Below, piece after piece: positions 36,315 to 45,437 of a stretch of DNA of 64,000 nt. A program made the translations under genes and the position numbers. The notes below the pieces were generated by a model that worked only from the letters and a program-made list of their open reading frames with translations, ran no database searches and was not told the origin of the DNA. The stretch's first letter is position 1, and every line of letters begins with the position of its first letter. This DNA is from Pontibacter sp. SGAir0037. Its GTDB lineage: Bacteria; Bacteroidota; Bacteroidia; Cytophagales; Hymenobacteraceae. Where the stretch lies: assembly GCF_005491705.1 (NCBI RefSeq), contig NZ_CP028092.1:2108001-2172000 (forward strand), read 5' to 3'.

Positions 36315-37444
36315 CTGTTTCTGATTGATCTTCCCTTCCAGCTATAGCGGCCAAACAAACCGCAAAGCGCCGTAAAAACTATATACGGTATGTATACCAG
36401 TTGCAGCGGCAGCATATACCAGAGGTAGGCTGCTTTGTTTAAAAACTGCAGTATACGTTTTAAAAATAAAAAATCTATTGCAAATTTAATAGCATACCCT
36501 GTTATAAAGAGCCATAAAGGCAACCATCCAAGCCAAACGGCAGGTATGGCCAGGAAGAGTAGCAGGTTTACCAGAAACACACTAAAGGCTACCGCCTGAA
36601 CATGCAGGCTCTGGTACGCTTTCCACTTGCTGGCCCACCTTACCCGCTGCGCTATAAAACTCCGGAGCGTTTTACGGGCTTCTGTGTATACAATCGCTTG
36701 TTTACTTCTCAAGAACGTGATTTTATCGGGGTAATTCGCGTGTACTTTGTGCAGCAGAAATTCGTCGTCGCCGCTGGCTATTCCTTCGTTACCCACAAAA
36801 CCACCTACCAGTTCAAAGGCTTCTTTGGTATAAGCTAAATTGGCTCCATTGCACATATTCGGCTTTCCCATTGCTATAGAAGCCCCTCCTATCCCGATCA
36901 GACTGGCAAACTCCACCAGCTGCATCCGCTCAAACAAAGTATGGGTATTATGAAAGCTAACAGGTCCGCTGATAAACCACACCTGTTTCTTTATGTAAGT
37001 TGTGGCATAGAGCAACAGCCACTCCGGCTGTACCCGGCAGTCGCCATCTGTAAACACCAGCAGCTCTCCCGCAGCCAGTTCCACTCCTTTTTTTACAGCT
37101 GCTTTCTTTTGCGTTAGATTAATATAGTTTTTCAACTCTATGACTTTTAGTTGCAAAGCAGAAGTAGCCTTATATTCCTGCAGCAAGGCGGGGGTGCCGT
37201 CGTCGGAGTGGTCATCCAGCACCAGCACCTCAAAAAGCTCTTTGGGGTAAGTCTGCTGCTCCAGGTCATGCAGCAGGTTCAGAATATTGTCGGCCTCGTT
37301 TCGTACAGGTATGATAACTGAAAGCCTTGCCTTTTGCGGCCAGCCCTGCGTAGGCAATACCTCAGGCAGCTTTTTCCAGGCCACCCAGCGGCGCACAATT
37401 AGCCAGCCATAAACCACCAGTGAAAGCAGCAGCACATAACTCAT
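36311..37444 (-). CDS. Membrane glycosyltransferase, family 2
   Basis: 377-residue GT2. The N-terminal helix (about 3-18) precedes LSVIIPVRNEADNILNLLHD, then VLVLDDHSDDGTPALL, LVFTDGDCRVQPEWL (DxD) and the acceptor motif QRVRW near residue 268. Three C-terminal helices follow (about 282-305, 307-325, 345-365). It is a paralogue-like partner of the glycosyltransferase at 31851. Both its start and its end overlap neighbours by 4 bases, placing it in one operon with the flippase-like protein. That suggests synthesis and handling of a lipid-linked sugar. Confidence 0.9.
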   Translation of the reverse strand: MSYVLLLSLVVYGWLIVRRWVAWKKLPEVLPTQGWPQKARLSVIIPVRNEADNILNLLHDLEQQTYPKELFEVLVLDDHSDDGTPALLQEYKATSALQLKVIELKNYINLTQKKAAVKKGVELAAGELLVFTDGDCRVQPEWLLLYATTYIKKQVWFISGPVSFHNTHTLFERMQLVEFASLIGIGGASIAMGKPNMCNGANLAYTKEAFELVGGFVGNEGIASGDDEFLLHKVHANYPDKITFLRSKQAIVYTEARKTLRSFIAQRVRWASKWKAYQSLHVQAVAFSVFLVNLLLFLAIPAVWLGWLPLWLFITGYAIKFAIDFLFLKRILQFLNKAAYLWYMLPLQLVYIPYIVFTALCGLFGRYSWKGRSIRNR

Positions 37445-38430
37445 GCATTTTCTCCTTTCCCGAACACACGCAAACGCAGCACAAAAAATAAGCCTACCGC
37501 ACTTGGCACCAGTATGTTGAGCAACCAGAGGCTAAGGCTGGCGCTTAACACCTGTAAACGCTCCTGCCCCAGCAGTCCAAACAAGTACATGGCCGACAGT
37601 TCTCTTACTCCCAAATCTGAAATCAGCGAAACCGACGGCACGACTGACTTCAGAAAGAACGTGCCTGAAACGCCACAGATGTACTGCAGCAGTGTAAGCT
37701 TTACCTCAAACAGCACCAGGAGTAAAATAAACTGCACCAGAAAAACGGCATACCTCCCCAGCGATAGCAGCAGCAGCTTTGTCATTTCGGCTGAACTATA
37801 GCGCTTCATTACAACAATATACCGCAGAAACCTTCGAAGTGGCTTAAAGGCTGCGACAAGCGCCACCATAGCCCTGGCGTTGTATAATAAAAGTAAAATT
37901 GCCAGGTTTAACCCAATCAGTAACAGAACCAGGCTTAAGCCGGCACCGGGATACAGCTCCCAAAACATACCATATATGAAGTAAAGCAAACCTAGCGAAC
38001 CTGCCAGTACAGTAGCCGCTAACTGGCAGAAACGGCCTATAAAAATGGCGCCAATAGCTTCTAAACGTGCTCTGCTCTTCAGCTCCATTACCCTTCCGGC
38101 ATAATCGCCCAGTCTGTTTGGCGTGATAAAGCCAAGGGTAAGCCCCACCATCACCGATCTGTAGGCCCGCAAAAAAGACATTGATTCTATTTTCTGCCCC
38201 AGCAGCTGCCACTTCCAGGCTTCAAAGCCCCAGTTTACAGGTATAAACAAGGCAGCGATAAGGTATAAAAACCGGTGCGGACTCTGCGTTGCGGCCTCCA
38301 GTATACCTCCCCAGGAAAGAAAGGTATCCGGAGCCGTAAAAATGGTTTTATACAACAGGTACACCGTGATAAAAATCACAAATGCTTTTCCCAGGAGCAA
38401 AAGGAACCTTCTATCTAAAGTAATGTTCAA
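37441..38430 (-). CDS. Flippase-like / LPG synthase-type integral membrane protein (UPF0104)
   Basis: 329-residue membrane protein with about eight helices, of the lysylphosphatidylglycerol-synthase TM-region family. Landmarks are [34 protein letters not shown], a conserved motif of this family, and [20 protein letters not shown]. The only in-frame start after an upstream stop is a TTG at 38430, since no ATG fits. It overlaps the glycosyltransferase by 4 bases. It heads the operon and may move or modify a lipid-linked product of the downstream glycosyltransferase (inference). Confidence 0.87.
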   Translation of the reverse strand: MNITLDRRFLLLLGKAFVIFITVYLLYKTIFTAPDTFLSWGGILEAATQSPHRFLYLIAALFIPVNWGFEAWKWQLLGQKIESMSFLRAYRSVMVGLTLGFITPNRLGDYAGRVMELKSRARLEAIGAIFIGRFCQLAATVLAGSLGLLYFIYGMFWELYPGAGLSLVLLLIGLNLAILLLLYNARAMVALVAAFKPLRRFLRYIVVMKRYSSAEMTKLLLLSLGRYAVFLVQFILLLVLFEVKLTLLQYICGVSGTFFLKSVVPSVSLISDLGVRELSAMYLFGLLGQERLQVLSASLSLWLLNILVPSAVGLFFVLRLRVFGKGENA

Positions 38431-38440
38431 TTTAATGTCT

Positions 38441-38448
38441 TATTTTTG
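38441..38448 (+). promoter_or_regulatory. Possible -7 box upstream of ruvC
   Basis: TATTTTTG fits TAnnTTTG and lies 8 bases before the preferred ruvC ATG, which would give a very short or leaderless mRNA. No clear TTTG-type -33 box is present at 19-21 bases, so this is tentative. Confidence 0.35.
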
Positions 38449-38455
38449 TGACCAC

Positions 38456-39028
38456 ATGGTTTACTCACCCGCACTACCCCCCAACAAACTCATACTTGGT
38501 ATAGACCCAGGCACCCAGGTAATGGGCTATGGGCTTATTGAAGTGACTGGCTCTAAAGTTAAACTCATTCAATATGGTGTTATTCACCTGAAGAGCTATA
38601 GCAATCACGCCATCAAGTTAAAGAAAATTTTCGACCGGATGATACAGCTCATCGACGAGTACCTGCCCGATGAACTGGCCATTGAGTCGCCTTTTTACGG
38701 CACCAACGTACAATCGATGCTGAAACTGGGTAGAGCACAGGGAGTTGCCATTGCAGCCGCGCTCTCCCGAGACATACCATACGTAGAGTATGCGCCAAAA
38801 AAAATTAAGCAATCGATCACTGGCAACGGGAATGCCTCTAAGGAACAGGTGGCCAGCATGCTCATGCAGATCCTGAAAATACAGGATGCCCCTAAACTAC
38901 TCGATGCCACCGATGCCCTGGGTGTAGCCCTTTGCCACCACTACCAGAAAGGCAACAACGCCAAACAGGGCGGCAAGTCCTGGAAAAGCTTTTTAACAGA
39001 TAACCCCGATCGTGTGGTTGGGAAGTAA
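38456..39028 (+). CDS. ruvC: Crossover junction endodeoxyribonuclease RuvC
   Basis: Resolves Holliday junctions together with RuvAB. Acidic catalytic residues are visible: Asp in [15 protein letters not shown], Glu in [11 protein letters not shown] and the Asp pair in [15 protein letters not shown]. From the ATG at 38456 ([12 protein letters not shown]) it has 190 residues, close to the usual 170-190. A frame extending to 38342 would overlap the divergent flippase-like gene by 89 bases and adds no family sequence. It is followed 8 bases later by a phosphodiesterase gene. Confidence 0.94.
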   Translation: MVYSPALPPNKLILGIDPGTQVMGYGLIEVTGSKVKLIQYGVIHLKSYSNHAIKLKKIFDRMIQLIDEYLPDELAIESPFYGTNVQSMLKLGRAQGVAIAAALSRDIPYVEYAPKKIKQSITGNGNASKEQVASMLMQILKIQDAPKLLDATDALGVALCHHYQKGNNAKQGGKSWKSFLTDNPDRVVGK

Positions 39029-39036
39029 GTAACACT

Positions 39037-39534
39037 ATGAAGATAGGACTCCTCTCCGACACCCACAGCTACCTGGATGATCAGATACTGCGACTGCTGA
39101 CGGGCAGCGATGAGATATGGCACGCCGGCGACTTCGGAACTGCCGAAGTTTCTGAACGACTAAGTGAAATAGCTCCGGTAAAGGGCGTATATGGCAACAT
39201 AGATGGCTCGGATATACGCCAGCTGCACCCGAAGGTGCTTCGGTTTGAAGCAAATGGATTGGAGGTACTGATGACCCATATCGGAGGCTACCCCGGTAAA
39301 TACCATCCGGATATAAAGCAGGAGATACAAAAGAACCCACCCGAACTTTATATTACGGGCCATTCCCATATTTTAAAGGTGATGACTGACAAAAGCCTGA
39401 ACAACCTTTTGCATATTAACCCGGGCGCGGCAGGCAAACACGGGTTTCATAAAATCAGAACCATGGTTCGCTTTACCATTACAGATGCCCAAGTGCGCGA
39501 CCTGCAGGTGATCGAACTGGGGAAAAGGACATAA
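39037..39534 (+). CDS. YfcE/MJ0936-type metallophosphoesterase
   Basis: 165-residue calcineurin-like phosphodiesterase. Metal-site motifs occur in order: LLSDTHSYLDD (DxH), WHAGDFG (GD), VYGNIDG (GNxD), LMTHIGGYPGK and TGHSHI (GHxH). This small family hydrolyses phosphodiesters in vitro, and its natural substrate is unclear. It is 8 bases from ruvC on the same strand, so cotranscription is likely. Confidence 0.92.
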   Translation: MKIGLLSDTHSYLDDQILRLLTGSDEIWHAGDFGTAEVSERLSEIAPVKGVYGNIDGSDIRQLHPKVLRFEANGLEVLMTHIGGYPGKYHPDIKQEIQKNPPELYITGHSHILKVMTDKSLNNLLHINPGAAGKHGFHKIRTMVRFTITDAQVRDLQVIELGKRT

Positions 39535-39640
39535 AAAAGTGCGCCTGCCAGGCAGACACACTTTGAAGTCTTTCTAAAACCCGCCAACCGAAGCTTTCAC
39601 AGCGTTGGCAGGCAGATGGTTTTACTTGCCGTAAGAATAA

Positions 39641-39838
39641 TTACTCAGCAGAAGTTTCTTCAGTTGTAGCGGCAGGAGCCTCTACATTCTTTGGAGCTTC
39701 ACCAAATTGTGCACGCAATTCGTCCATATCAACATTCTTGATAACAGGAACTTTTAATAACTGCTTAATTCTGGCTACTTTGTTATTAGCTCTTGCTTTA
39801 TTTTTACGGTCTTTTCTTTTAAGTCTAGTAACTCCCAT
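39641..39838 (-). CDS. Small conserved Bacteroidota-type basic protein
   Basis: 65-residue protein starting MGVTRLKRKDRKNKAR at 39838; upstream in-frame codons lack family character. The N-terminal half is strongly basic (KRKDRKNKARANNK), the middle reads QLLKVPVIKNVDMDELRAQF, and the tail is acidic and Ala/Pro/Thr-rich. Small proteins of this pattern recur across Bacteroidota; I know of no assigned function. The basic half could bind nucleic acid (inference). It is divergent from threonine aldolase, and CAAAAGTA on the plus strand (39864-39871) is a -7-like TACTTTTG for it. Confidence 0.75.
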   Translation of the reverse strand: MGVTRLKRKDRKNKARANNKVARIKQLLKVPVIKNVDMDELRAQFGEAPKNVEAPAATTEETSAE

Positions 39839-39919
39839 CGTTGCAATGTTTAAATTTGAACCGCAAAAGTAAGTTATTATTTTTACAAAGAAAAGTATTT
39901 CCAGAATCAAATTTAATTT

Positions 39920-40963
39920 ATGCAACTAACAGACTTACGTTCCGATACAGTTACCAAGCCTTCGCAGGAAATGCTCCAGCACATGTTTGCTGCCGAAGTA
40001 GGCGACGATGTTTACGGAGAAGATCCCACTATAAATGCGTTAGAAGCAAAGGCGGCGGCCATGTTTGGCATGGAGGCGGGCATCTTCTGCCCTTCCGGCA
40101 CCATGACGAACCAAATTGCCATCAAAGCCTTCACAGAGCCGATGTCGGAGGTTATCTGCGACAGATCGGCTCATATCCACCAGTACGAAGGAGGTGGAAT
40201 TGCTTATAATTCTATGGCCTCTACCGCACTGGTAGATGGTGTGCGGGGGAAAATGACTCCGGAACAGGTGGCGTCTTACATCCGCCCGTTAAACAACATA
40301 CATTTTCCTGTTACAAAACTGGTGGCGCTGGAGAACACCTGCAACAAGGGAGGCGGCACATATTATACTTTAGCTGAAATTGCCGCTATATCGGATGTCT
40401 GCAAAGAGCACAAGCTGTCGCTGCACCTCGATGGAGCCCGCGTGTTTAATGCCCTTGTTGCCTCCGGCGATCAAGCGTTAGATTACGGCCGCTATTTCGA
40501 TAGTATTTCGGTTTGCCTTTCCAAAGGTTTGGGAGCACCGGTTGGATCGGTGTTACTGGGCTCAGAAGAGCTTATCCTGAAAGCCAGGCGAATCCGTAAA
40601 GTGCTGGGCGGCGGCATGCGCCAGGCAGGCTTTCTGGCAGCTGCCTGTATATATGCTTTAGACCACAACATAGACCGCCTGCAGGAAGACCACCAGAAAG
40701 CAAAACAGCTAGAAGCCATTCTTTTAAATTCAGGTTACATAGAAAGTGTTCTGCCTGTCGAAACCAATATCGTAATTTTCAAACTCAATAACAGGTATAC
40801 TGATCAAACCTTTCTGAATGGACTGGCTAAAGCAGGAATACTGGCTGTAAGCTTCGGCCCGCAGATGATACGTTTTGTAACCCATCTGGATTTTACCCAG
40901 GAGATGCTTCAGCATACCCTGCAGGTGCTAAAAGCACTGGATAAAGAACCAGCCATCATTTAA
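39920..40963 (+). CDS. Low-specificity L-threonine aldolase
   Basis: PLP enzyme of 347 residues that splits L-threonine/allo-threonine to glycine and acetaldehyde. The start TDLRSDTVTKPSQEMLQHMF is the family signature. GDDVYGEDPTINALEAKAA and SGTMTNQIAIKAF follow, then HLDGARVFNALVASG (the Asp that contacts the PLP nitrogen) and the PLP-Lys in VCLSKGLGAPVGSVLLG. Length matches the family. It is followed by a 24-bp perfect hairpin terminator. Confidence 0.95.
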   Translation: MQLTDLRSDTVTKPSQEMLQHMFAAEVGDDVYGEDPTINALEAKAAAMFGMEAGIFCPSGTMTNQIAIKAFTEPMSEVICDRSAHIHQYEGGGIAYNSMASTALVDGVRGKMTPEQVASYIRPLNNIHFPVTKLVALENTCNKGGGTYYTLAEIAAISDVCKEHKLSLHLDGARVFNALVASGDQALDYGRYFDSISVCLSKGLGAPVGSVLLGSEELILKARRIRKVLGGGMRQAGFLAAACIYALDHNIDRLQEDHQKAKQLEAILLNSGYIESVLPVETNIVIFKLNNRYTDQTFLNGLAKAGILAVSFGPQMIRFVTHLDFTQEMLQHTLQVLKALDKEPAII

Positions 40964-40974
40964 GTACACATTTA

Positions 40975-41024
40975 CCAAAATAAGAAGGGGGAGCATGCTG
41001 GCATGCTCCCCCTTCTTATTTTGG
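40975..41024. terminator. Long perfect hairpin terminator after threonine aldolase
   Basis: Arms at 40975-40998 and 41001-41024 are exact 24-bp complements separated by only TG. The outer parts are A/T-rich (CCAAAATAAG, CTTATTTTGG), and the core GGGGGAGCATGC is GC-rich. It is 12 bases after the stop codon. Confidence 0.85.
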
Positions 41025-41393
41025 TCCAACTCAATCAGCCCGTATTGCTCTTCTAACAAAATCTCAGGATTTGCTTTACTACTTTAAAACCAAAGGCTAA
41101 GTCATGCCATTTTTTTAAACAAATATTATTCTGCTTAAAATTTTAATCAACAACCATCCTCAACATTAAAAAAACCTCTAAAACAGCCAAATTTTTAACA
41201 ATACAGGCTCTCAAATTTTCAAGAAAACACACATTTCTTTAACACTCCCTTTATTAATATACCCATTTACTAAAAATTATATAAAATATTTAACATACCC
41301 CTATTGCTTTATATAGTATAATCATTAATTTTATATCGTTTTAAACACACACCCCCTGTAAAACGATACCCTAAACAATATCTTTCCACTTTT
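41025..41393 (+). promoter_or_regulatory. Very AT-rich leader of the PII-AmtB operon
   Basis: About 370 bases of unusually AT-rich DNA with many A- and T-tracts and no coding frame. It must contain the nitrogen-regulated promoter of the PII gene. I could not find a clean TTTG/TAnnTTTG or -24/-12 box. The phased A/T tracts suggest bent DNA or a long untranslated leader. Confidence 0.45.
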
Positions 41394-41732
41394 ATGAAAA
41401 AAATTGAAGCAATCATCAGAACATCCAAATTTGAGGATGTATATGAAGCCTTAACCGGAGTAGGTGTTCCGTTTATGTCGACCTATGATGTAAAGGGCTT
41501 TGGGCTGGAGCATGGTTCTGCCCAGGTATACAGGGGCACTACCTACAATGTAGGCTTTATCCCGAGAACCAAAATTGAAATGGTGGTTACAGAAGACCAG
41601 GTAGAGAATGTTATTTCTACCATCCTGAAGGTTGCCAACACAGGCCATATAGGTGACGGGAAGATTTTTGTGATGGACGTGGAAGAAGTTATCCGGATAA
41701 GAACCGGTGAAGTTGGCGAAATGGCTCTGTAG
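41394..41732 (+). CDS. PII-family nitrogen regulator (GlnK-like)
   Basis: 112-residue trimeric signal protein that binds ATP/ADP and 2-oxoglutarate and gates AmtB. The start KKIEAIIRTSKFEDVYEAL, the T-loop VYRGTTYNVGFIPRTKIE with Tyr at residue 51 (the usual uridylylation position), and the B-loop TGHIGDGKIFVMDVEE are all present. Its gene is 49 bases ahead of the ammonium transporter, the classic glnK-amtB order. So it most likely blocks the channel when nitrogen is plentiful. Confidence 0.95.
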   Translation: MKKIEAIIRTSKFEDVYEALTGVGVPFMSTYDVKGFGLEHGSAQVYRGTTYNVGFIPRTKIEMVVTEDQVENVISTILKVANTGHIGDGKIFVMDVEEVIRIRTGEVGEMAL

Positions 41733-41781
41733 TTTTTTACCTCTTTTGTAATCTATTTTCTAACATAAATTTATTTTAACC

Positions 41782-43080
41782 ATGTCACAAGATCTATTTG
41801 TAGTCAACAACGTCTGGATGATGGTCTCCATTTTCCTGGTTTTCGTTATGCACTTAGGATTTGCCACACTGGAATCAGGGCTGGCTCGCTCCAAAAATAC
41901 TGTCAATATTCTTTTTAAAAACAGCATGATTCCGGCTATAGGCTTAATTACCTATGCCCTCTGGGGTTTTTCAGTAATGTACCCGGGCAGCGACTTTGCG
42001 GGAAGCTTTTTCGGATTTTCCGGTTTCGGTTTAAACATGCCTGAGGGAGGTGAAACATCCGCTTACAACGAAGGTTATACCTTCTGGACAGACTTCCTTT
42101 TCCAGGGTATGTTTGCCGCCACAGCCGCTACTATTGTTTCTGGTGCTGTAGCAGAGCGTGTGAAGCTTACCAGCTTTATGGTGTTCTCTGTACTTTTTGT
42201 AGGTATTTGCTACCCTATTGTAGGTATGTGGAAATGGGGAGGTGGCTACCTGAACGAACTAACAGTGCCTTTCTACGACTTTGCCGGTTCTACTATTGTA
42301 CACTCTGTAGGAGGATGGGGTGCCCTGGCGGGTATTATCTTACTGGGCTCCAGAATAGGAAAGTATGTTGACGGCAAAATCAAACCTATCCCGGGCCATA
42401 GCATACCACTGGCAACCATTGGCGTGTTTATCTTATGGTTAGGCTGGTTCGGGTTTAACGGCGGTTCCGTACTTTCTGCCGACCCGGGCGCTGTATCAAG
42501 AGTGCTGGTTATGACAAGCCTTGCTGCCGCTGCCGGCGCTATCGGAGGCTGTTTCCTTTCCATGATCCTTTTTAAATCTGCTGATATCACCATGGTATTG
42601 AACGGTATCTTGGCCGGTCTGGTGGGCATTACAGCCGGAGCAGATCAGATGGGCGTAACGGATTCTATTGTTATCGGTCTGGTGGCCGGCGCTCTTGTAG
42701 TGTTAGCTGTTGTATTGTTCGACAAGTTAAAGATAGACGATCCGGTGGGAGCACTCTCTGTACACCTTGTATGCGGTATATGGGGCACACTGGCAGTGGG
42801 TTTATTCGGTGCACTGGCTGGAGTAGATCAGATAATCAGTCAGCTCATTGGTATCGGCATGGTGGGCGCTTTCAGCTTTGCATTTGCCTTTGTATTGTGG
42901 TATGTCCTGAAGGTTACCATGGGTATCCGTGTATCAGAGAAAGAAGAACTGGATGGTCTTGATATTCATGAACACAAAATGCATGCTTACCCAGACATCA
43001 ATGCTCCTGGCTTTGAAATGAGCCTGAATGAGAAAGAAACTACTGTGGCTGCCGGCAGCAAAAAACCGGTTGCCGTGTAA
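41782..43080 (+). CDS. amtB: Ammonium transporter (Amt/AmtB)
   Basis: Inner-membrane ammonium channel of 432 residues with about 11 helices. Family features: FATLESGLARSKNTVNILFKN in helix 1, the first pore His in TIVHSVGGWGALAG, the signature WFGFNGGSVLSADPG, and the second pore His in ALSVHLVCGIWGTLAVGL. Unlike E. coli AmtB there is no cleaved signal peptide. The C-terminal tail is soluble (KEELDGLDIHEHKMHAYPDI) and is the expected docking site for the PII protein encoded just upstream. Confidence 0.95.
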   Translation: MSQDLFVVNNVWMMVSIFLVFVMHLGFATLESGLARSKNTVNILFKNSMIPAIGLITYALWGFSVMYPGSDFAGSFFGFSGFGLNMPEGGETSAYNEGYTFWTDFLFQGMFAATAATIVSGAVAERVKLTSFMVFSVLFVGICYPIVGMWKWGGGYLNELTVPFYDFAGSTIVHSVGGWGALAGIILLGSRIGKYVDGKIKPIPGHSIPLATIGVFILWLGWFGFNGGSVLSADPGAVSRVLVMTSLAAAAGAIGGCFLSMILFKSADITMVLNGILAGLVGITAGADQMGVTDSIVIGLVAGALVVLAVVLFDKLKIDDPVGALSVHLVCGIWGTLAVGLFGALAGVDQIISQLIGIGMVGAFSFAFAFVLWYVLKVTMGIRVSEKEELDGLDIHEHKMHAYPDINAPGFEMSLNEKETTVAAGSKKPVAV

Positions 43081-43122
43081 ATAACACCTTTGTTTATTGA
43101 GATTTCCCTTTAGACATGGTCT

Positions 43123-43168
43123 GTAAAAACAAGTGGTAATGTCTGGTCCACATTACCACTGTTTTTAC
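43123..43168 (+). terminator. Hairpin after amtB (partial terminator)
   Basis: Arms at 43123-43142 and 43150-43168 pair along their length with one bulged A; the left arm is GTAAAAACAAGTGGTAATGT. The 3' arm contains GTTTTTAC, acting as a T-run. It would separate PII-AmtB from the porin gene or attenuate read-through into it. Confidence 0.75.
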
Positions 43169-43348
43169 TAAAGCAAAGAGGCCGCGAAGCTAGCAAAGCT
43201 TCCACTTTTCTGATCATGTTTTGTATTCCCTCCCCTTTCCACCGCTTCTAACGATTTTTCTCCAAACGGCAATTTGAAGAGCAATCTAACGGCGGAGGTT
43301 CAGTACAATACTTCTCTTAAAATATTCAAACATCACATTTTCAAAAGT

Positions 43349-44467
43349 ATGAAAAAACTTTTATCGCTAACAGCCGCAGCACTCTTCACTTGTGCAAATA
43401 TAGTGAATGCGCAGGAAACATCCACCGACGACTCGAAAGGAACATTAAGTTTAAGTGGTTACGTTGATGCCTATTATCAATATAATCTAAATAAACCTCA
43501 ATCTGGTATAAATGGAGGCAGGGTTTTTGACCTTTACCACAATTCAATATCACTTGGCTTAGTTCAGACGATGTTAACCTACACCAAAGGAAAAGCAACT
43601 GTGGTAGCCGATCTTACCTTTGGCCCCAATGCAGACCTGGGCAACTTTGGCAACGAAGGAACTGCCCGTTTCATTAAACAGGCCTACCTGTCGTATGCCC
43701 TTACCGACAAATTGAACTTTACCATTGGCCAATATGGCACGCACATCGGTTACGAACTGATCGATGCACCTTTAAACTTTAACTACAGCCTTTCTTACCT
43801 CTTCGGCAACGGACCTTTTTATCATACAGGAGCGAAGCTCGACTACACGGTAAACGATAAGCTGGGACTGATGGTGGGCGTGGTAAACGGCTGGGACGGC
43901 TTAATGGACTTTAACGATAAAAAATCTGTTACCGCCCAGATGCATGTTACACCTATTGAAGGATGGGATGTATACCTGAACTGGATTGGTGGCGATGAGT
44001 ACAACACGATGTCTAACTTCGGCGAGGACGAAGGTTCTTATACCAGTTTATTCGACCTGACAACTTCCTTTAATGTAAATGATGCCTTTAAAGTCGGAGT
44101 GAATGCCGCCTATGGCTCTTTCTATACAGGAGCTGCCGAAGTGATTGCAGACGATCCCTGGACCAAAGATGCGACCTGGGGAGGTGGTGCGCTGTACCTG
44201 AACTATGCCATCAGCGATAAGTTTGGCTTAGGCTTGCGCAGCGAATACTTTTCAGACCCGGGCGGTGTACGCTATGTAGGTCCTATGAAGGTTACTTCGC
44301 TTACCCTGACAGGCGATGTAAAACTTTCTGACGGCAATTTTATGATCAAGCCTGAAGTGCGGGTTGATAAAGCGAAAGACAATGTATTTGAAGGCTCCAG
44401 CGGGCTGTATAACAAGAAAACACAGGCCACGGTAGGAGCAGCATTCATATACTCCTTCGGCAATTAA
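43349..44467 (+). CDS. Outer-membrane beta-barrel porin
   Basis: 372-residue porin from the ATG at 43349, which gives a signal peptide (MKKLLSLTAAALFTCANIVNAQ); an in-frame start 25 codons upstream would bury it. Strand-like repeats follow (GTLSLSGYVDAYYQYNLN, FTIGQYGTHIGYELIDA, GDVKLSDGNFMIKPEVRV), with a C-terminal aromatic end (AAFIYSFGN, with Tyr and Phe). It resembles porins often placed behind amtB in Bacteroidota. Its position suggests outer-membrane entry of ammonium or nitrogen compounds (inference). Confidence 0.85.
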   Translation: MKKLLSLTAAALFTCANIVNAQETSTDDSKGTLSLSGYVDAYYQYNLNKPQSGINGGRVFDLYHNSISLGLVQTMLTYTKGKATVVADLTFGPNADLGNFGNEGTARFIKQAYLSYALTDKLNFTIGQYGTHIGYELIDAPLNFNYSLSYLFGNGPFYHTGAKLDYTVNDKLGLMVGVVNGWDGLMDFNDKKSVTAQMHVTPIEGWDVYLNWIGGDEYNTMSNFGEDEGSYTSLFDLTTSFNVNDAFKVGVNAAYGSFYTGAAEVIADDPWTKDATWGGGALYLNYAISDKFGLGLRSEYFSDPGGVRYVGPMKVTSLTLTGDVKLSDGNFMIKPEVRVDKAKDNVFEGSSGLYNKKTQATVGAAFIYSFGN

Positions 44468-44540
44468 ACAGCCTTTTTAAGTAACACTACAAATCTATGC
44501 TAATCTAACTGAACCTAATCTACACCTACCTATTTTACAT

Positions 44541-44587
44541 GTGAGCAGCAGAGGAGTCTAAACCGCCACAGACTCTGAGCTGCTCAC
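44541..44587 (+). terminator. Hairpin terminator after the porin
   Basis: GTGAGCAGC (44541-44549) pairs with GCTGCTCAC (44579-44587), with a second inner pairing AGTCT/AGACT. A T-rich TTTCATTTT follows. Confidence 0.75.
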
Positions 44588-44664
44588 TTTCATTTTATAG
44601 GTGACAGGTGCTGTAATTCTGCAGAATTTCCTTTTATTTAGGACCAGAAGCAAACAGGTATTTC

Positions 44665-45276
44665 ATGCACACTGCACTACAGGCGGCCCTGGCACTACTC
44701 CGGCAGGATCCGGTCATGGCCCAGATCATAGCCGCTACACCTCCACTTATTTCTTCCAGGTCTGAAGATATCTACTACAAGCTCCTTGGCTCCATCGTAT
44801 CGCAACAGCTCTCTACTAAGGTGGCAGCCACTATTTTCAGAAGGTTCACCGAACTTTTTCCGGATCAGTATCCTAACCCCGAACTGGTGCTGGCGGCGGC
44901 AGACGAAGCATTAAGAAGCGCAGGTTTATCTTTTCAGAAGTTGAACTACATCCGGAATGTAGCGGCTTTTGCAGCAGCCGGTAACCTCAGCCACGCCACC
45001 ATAGATGCCATGGAAGATGAACAGCTAATCCAACACCTCACACAGCTAAAAGGTGTAGGCCGCTGGACGGTGGAAATGCTTTTAATGTTTGCCCTGGAAA
45101 GGCCGGATGTTATGCCGCTGGATGATCTGGGAATACAGAATGCGATGAAAAAACACTATGGGCTTGAAGGGAAGGGAAAAGCTTTACGCCAGGATATGCT
45201 GCAAGTATCTGAAGCCTGGAGACCATACAGAACCATTGCCTGTAAATACCTCTGGAAGTCGCTGGAGATGGCATAA
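44665..45276 (+). CDS. DNA-3-methyladenine glycosylase II-type (AlkA/HhH-GPD)
   Basis: Base-excision repair enzyme of 203 residues that removes alkylated purines. The fold is DNA-glycosylase: ISSRSEDIYYKLLGSIVSQQ at the start, the helix-hairpin-helix LKGVGRWTVEMLLMFAL, and the catalytic Asp in VMPLDDLGIQNAM. It is shorter than E. coli AlkA because the N-terminal TBP-like domain is absent, as in yeast Mag1-like enzymes. It is a single gene on the plus strand, facing the DUF58 gene. Confidence 0.92.
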   Translation: MHTALQAALALLRQDPVMAQIIAATPPLISSRSEDIYYKLLGSIVSQQLSTKVAATIFRRFTELFPDQYPNPELVLAAADEALRSAGLSFQKLNYIRNVAAFAAAGNLSHATIDAMEDEQLIQHLTQLKGVGRWTVEMLLMFALERPDVMPLDDLGIQNAMKKHYGLEGKGKALRQDMLQVSEAWRPYRTIACKYLWKSLEMA

Positions 45277-45437
45277 TAGACCTATAGAGAATGCATCAGG
45301 TAGCTTGTATCAAAATGACACAACCTACTGGCTTCTAAACGCGCATGAGAGAACTAACAACACAAGCTAAGATACATGGTTTAGGCACATCAGTATAAGC
45401 AGTGTACCCGAAACATTTTGTCATGCTAGGCAAACAA

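Noticed and set aside
38342..38455. N-terminal extension of RuvC
   Set aside because: The extra 38 residues overlap the divergent membrane-protein gene and precede the family start; the ATG at 38456 fits better.
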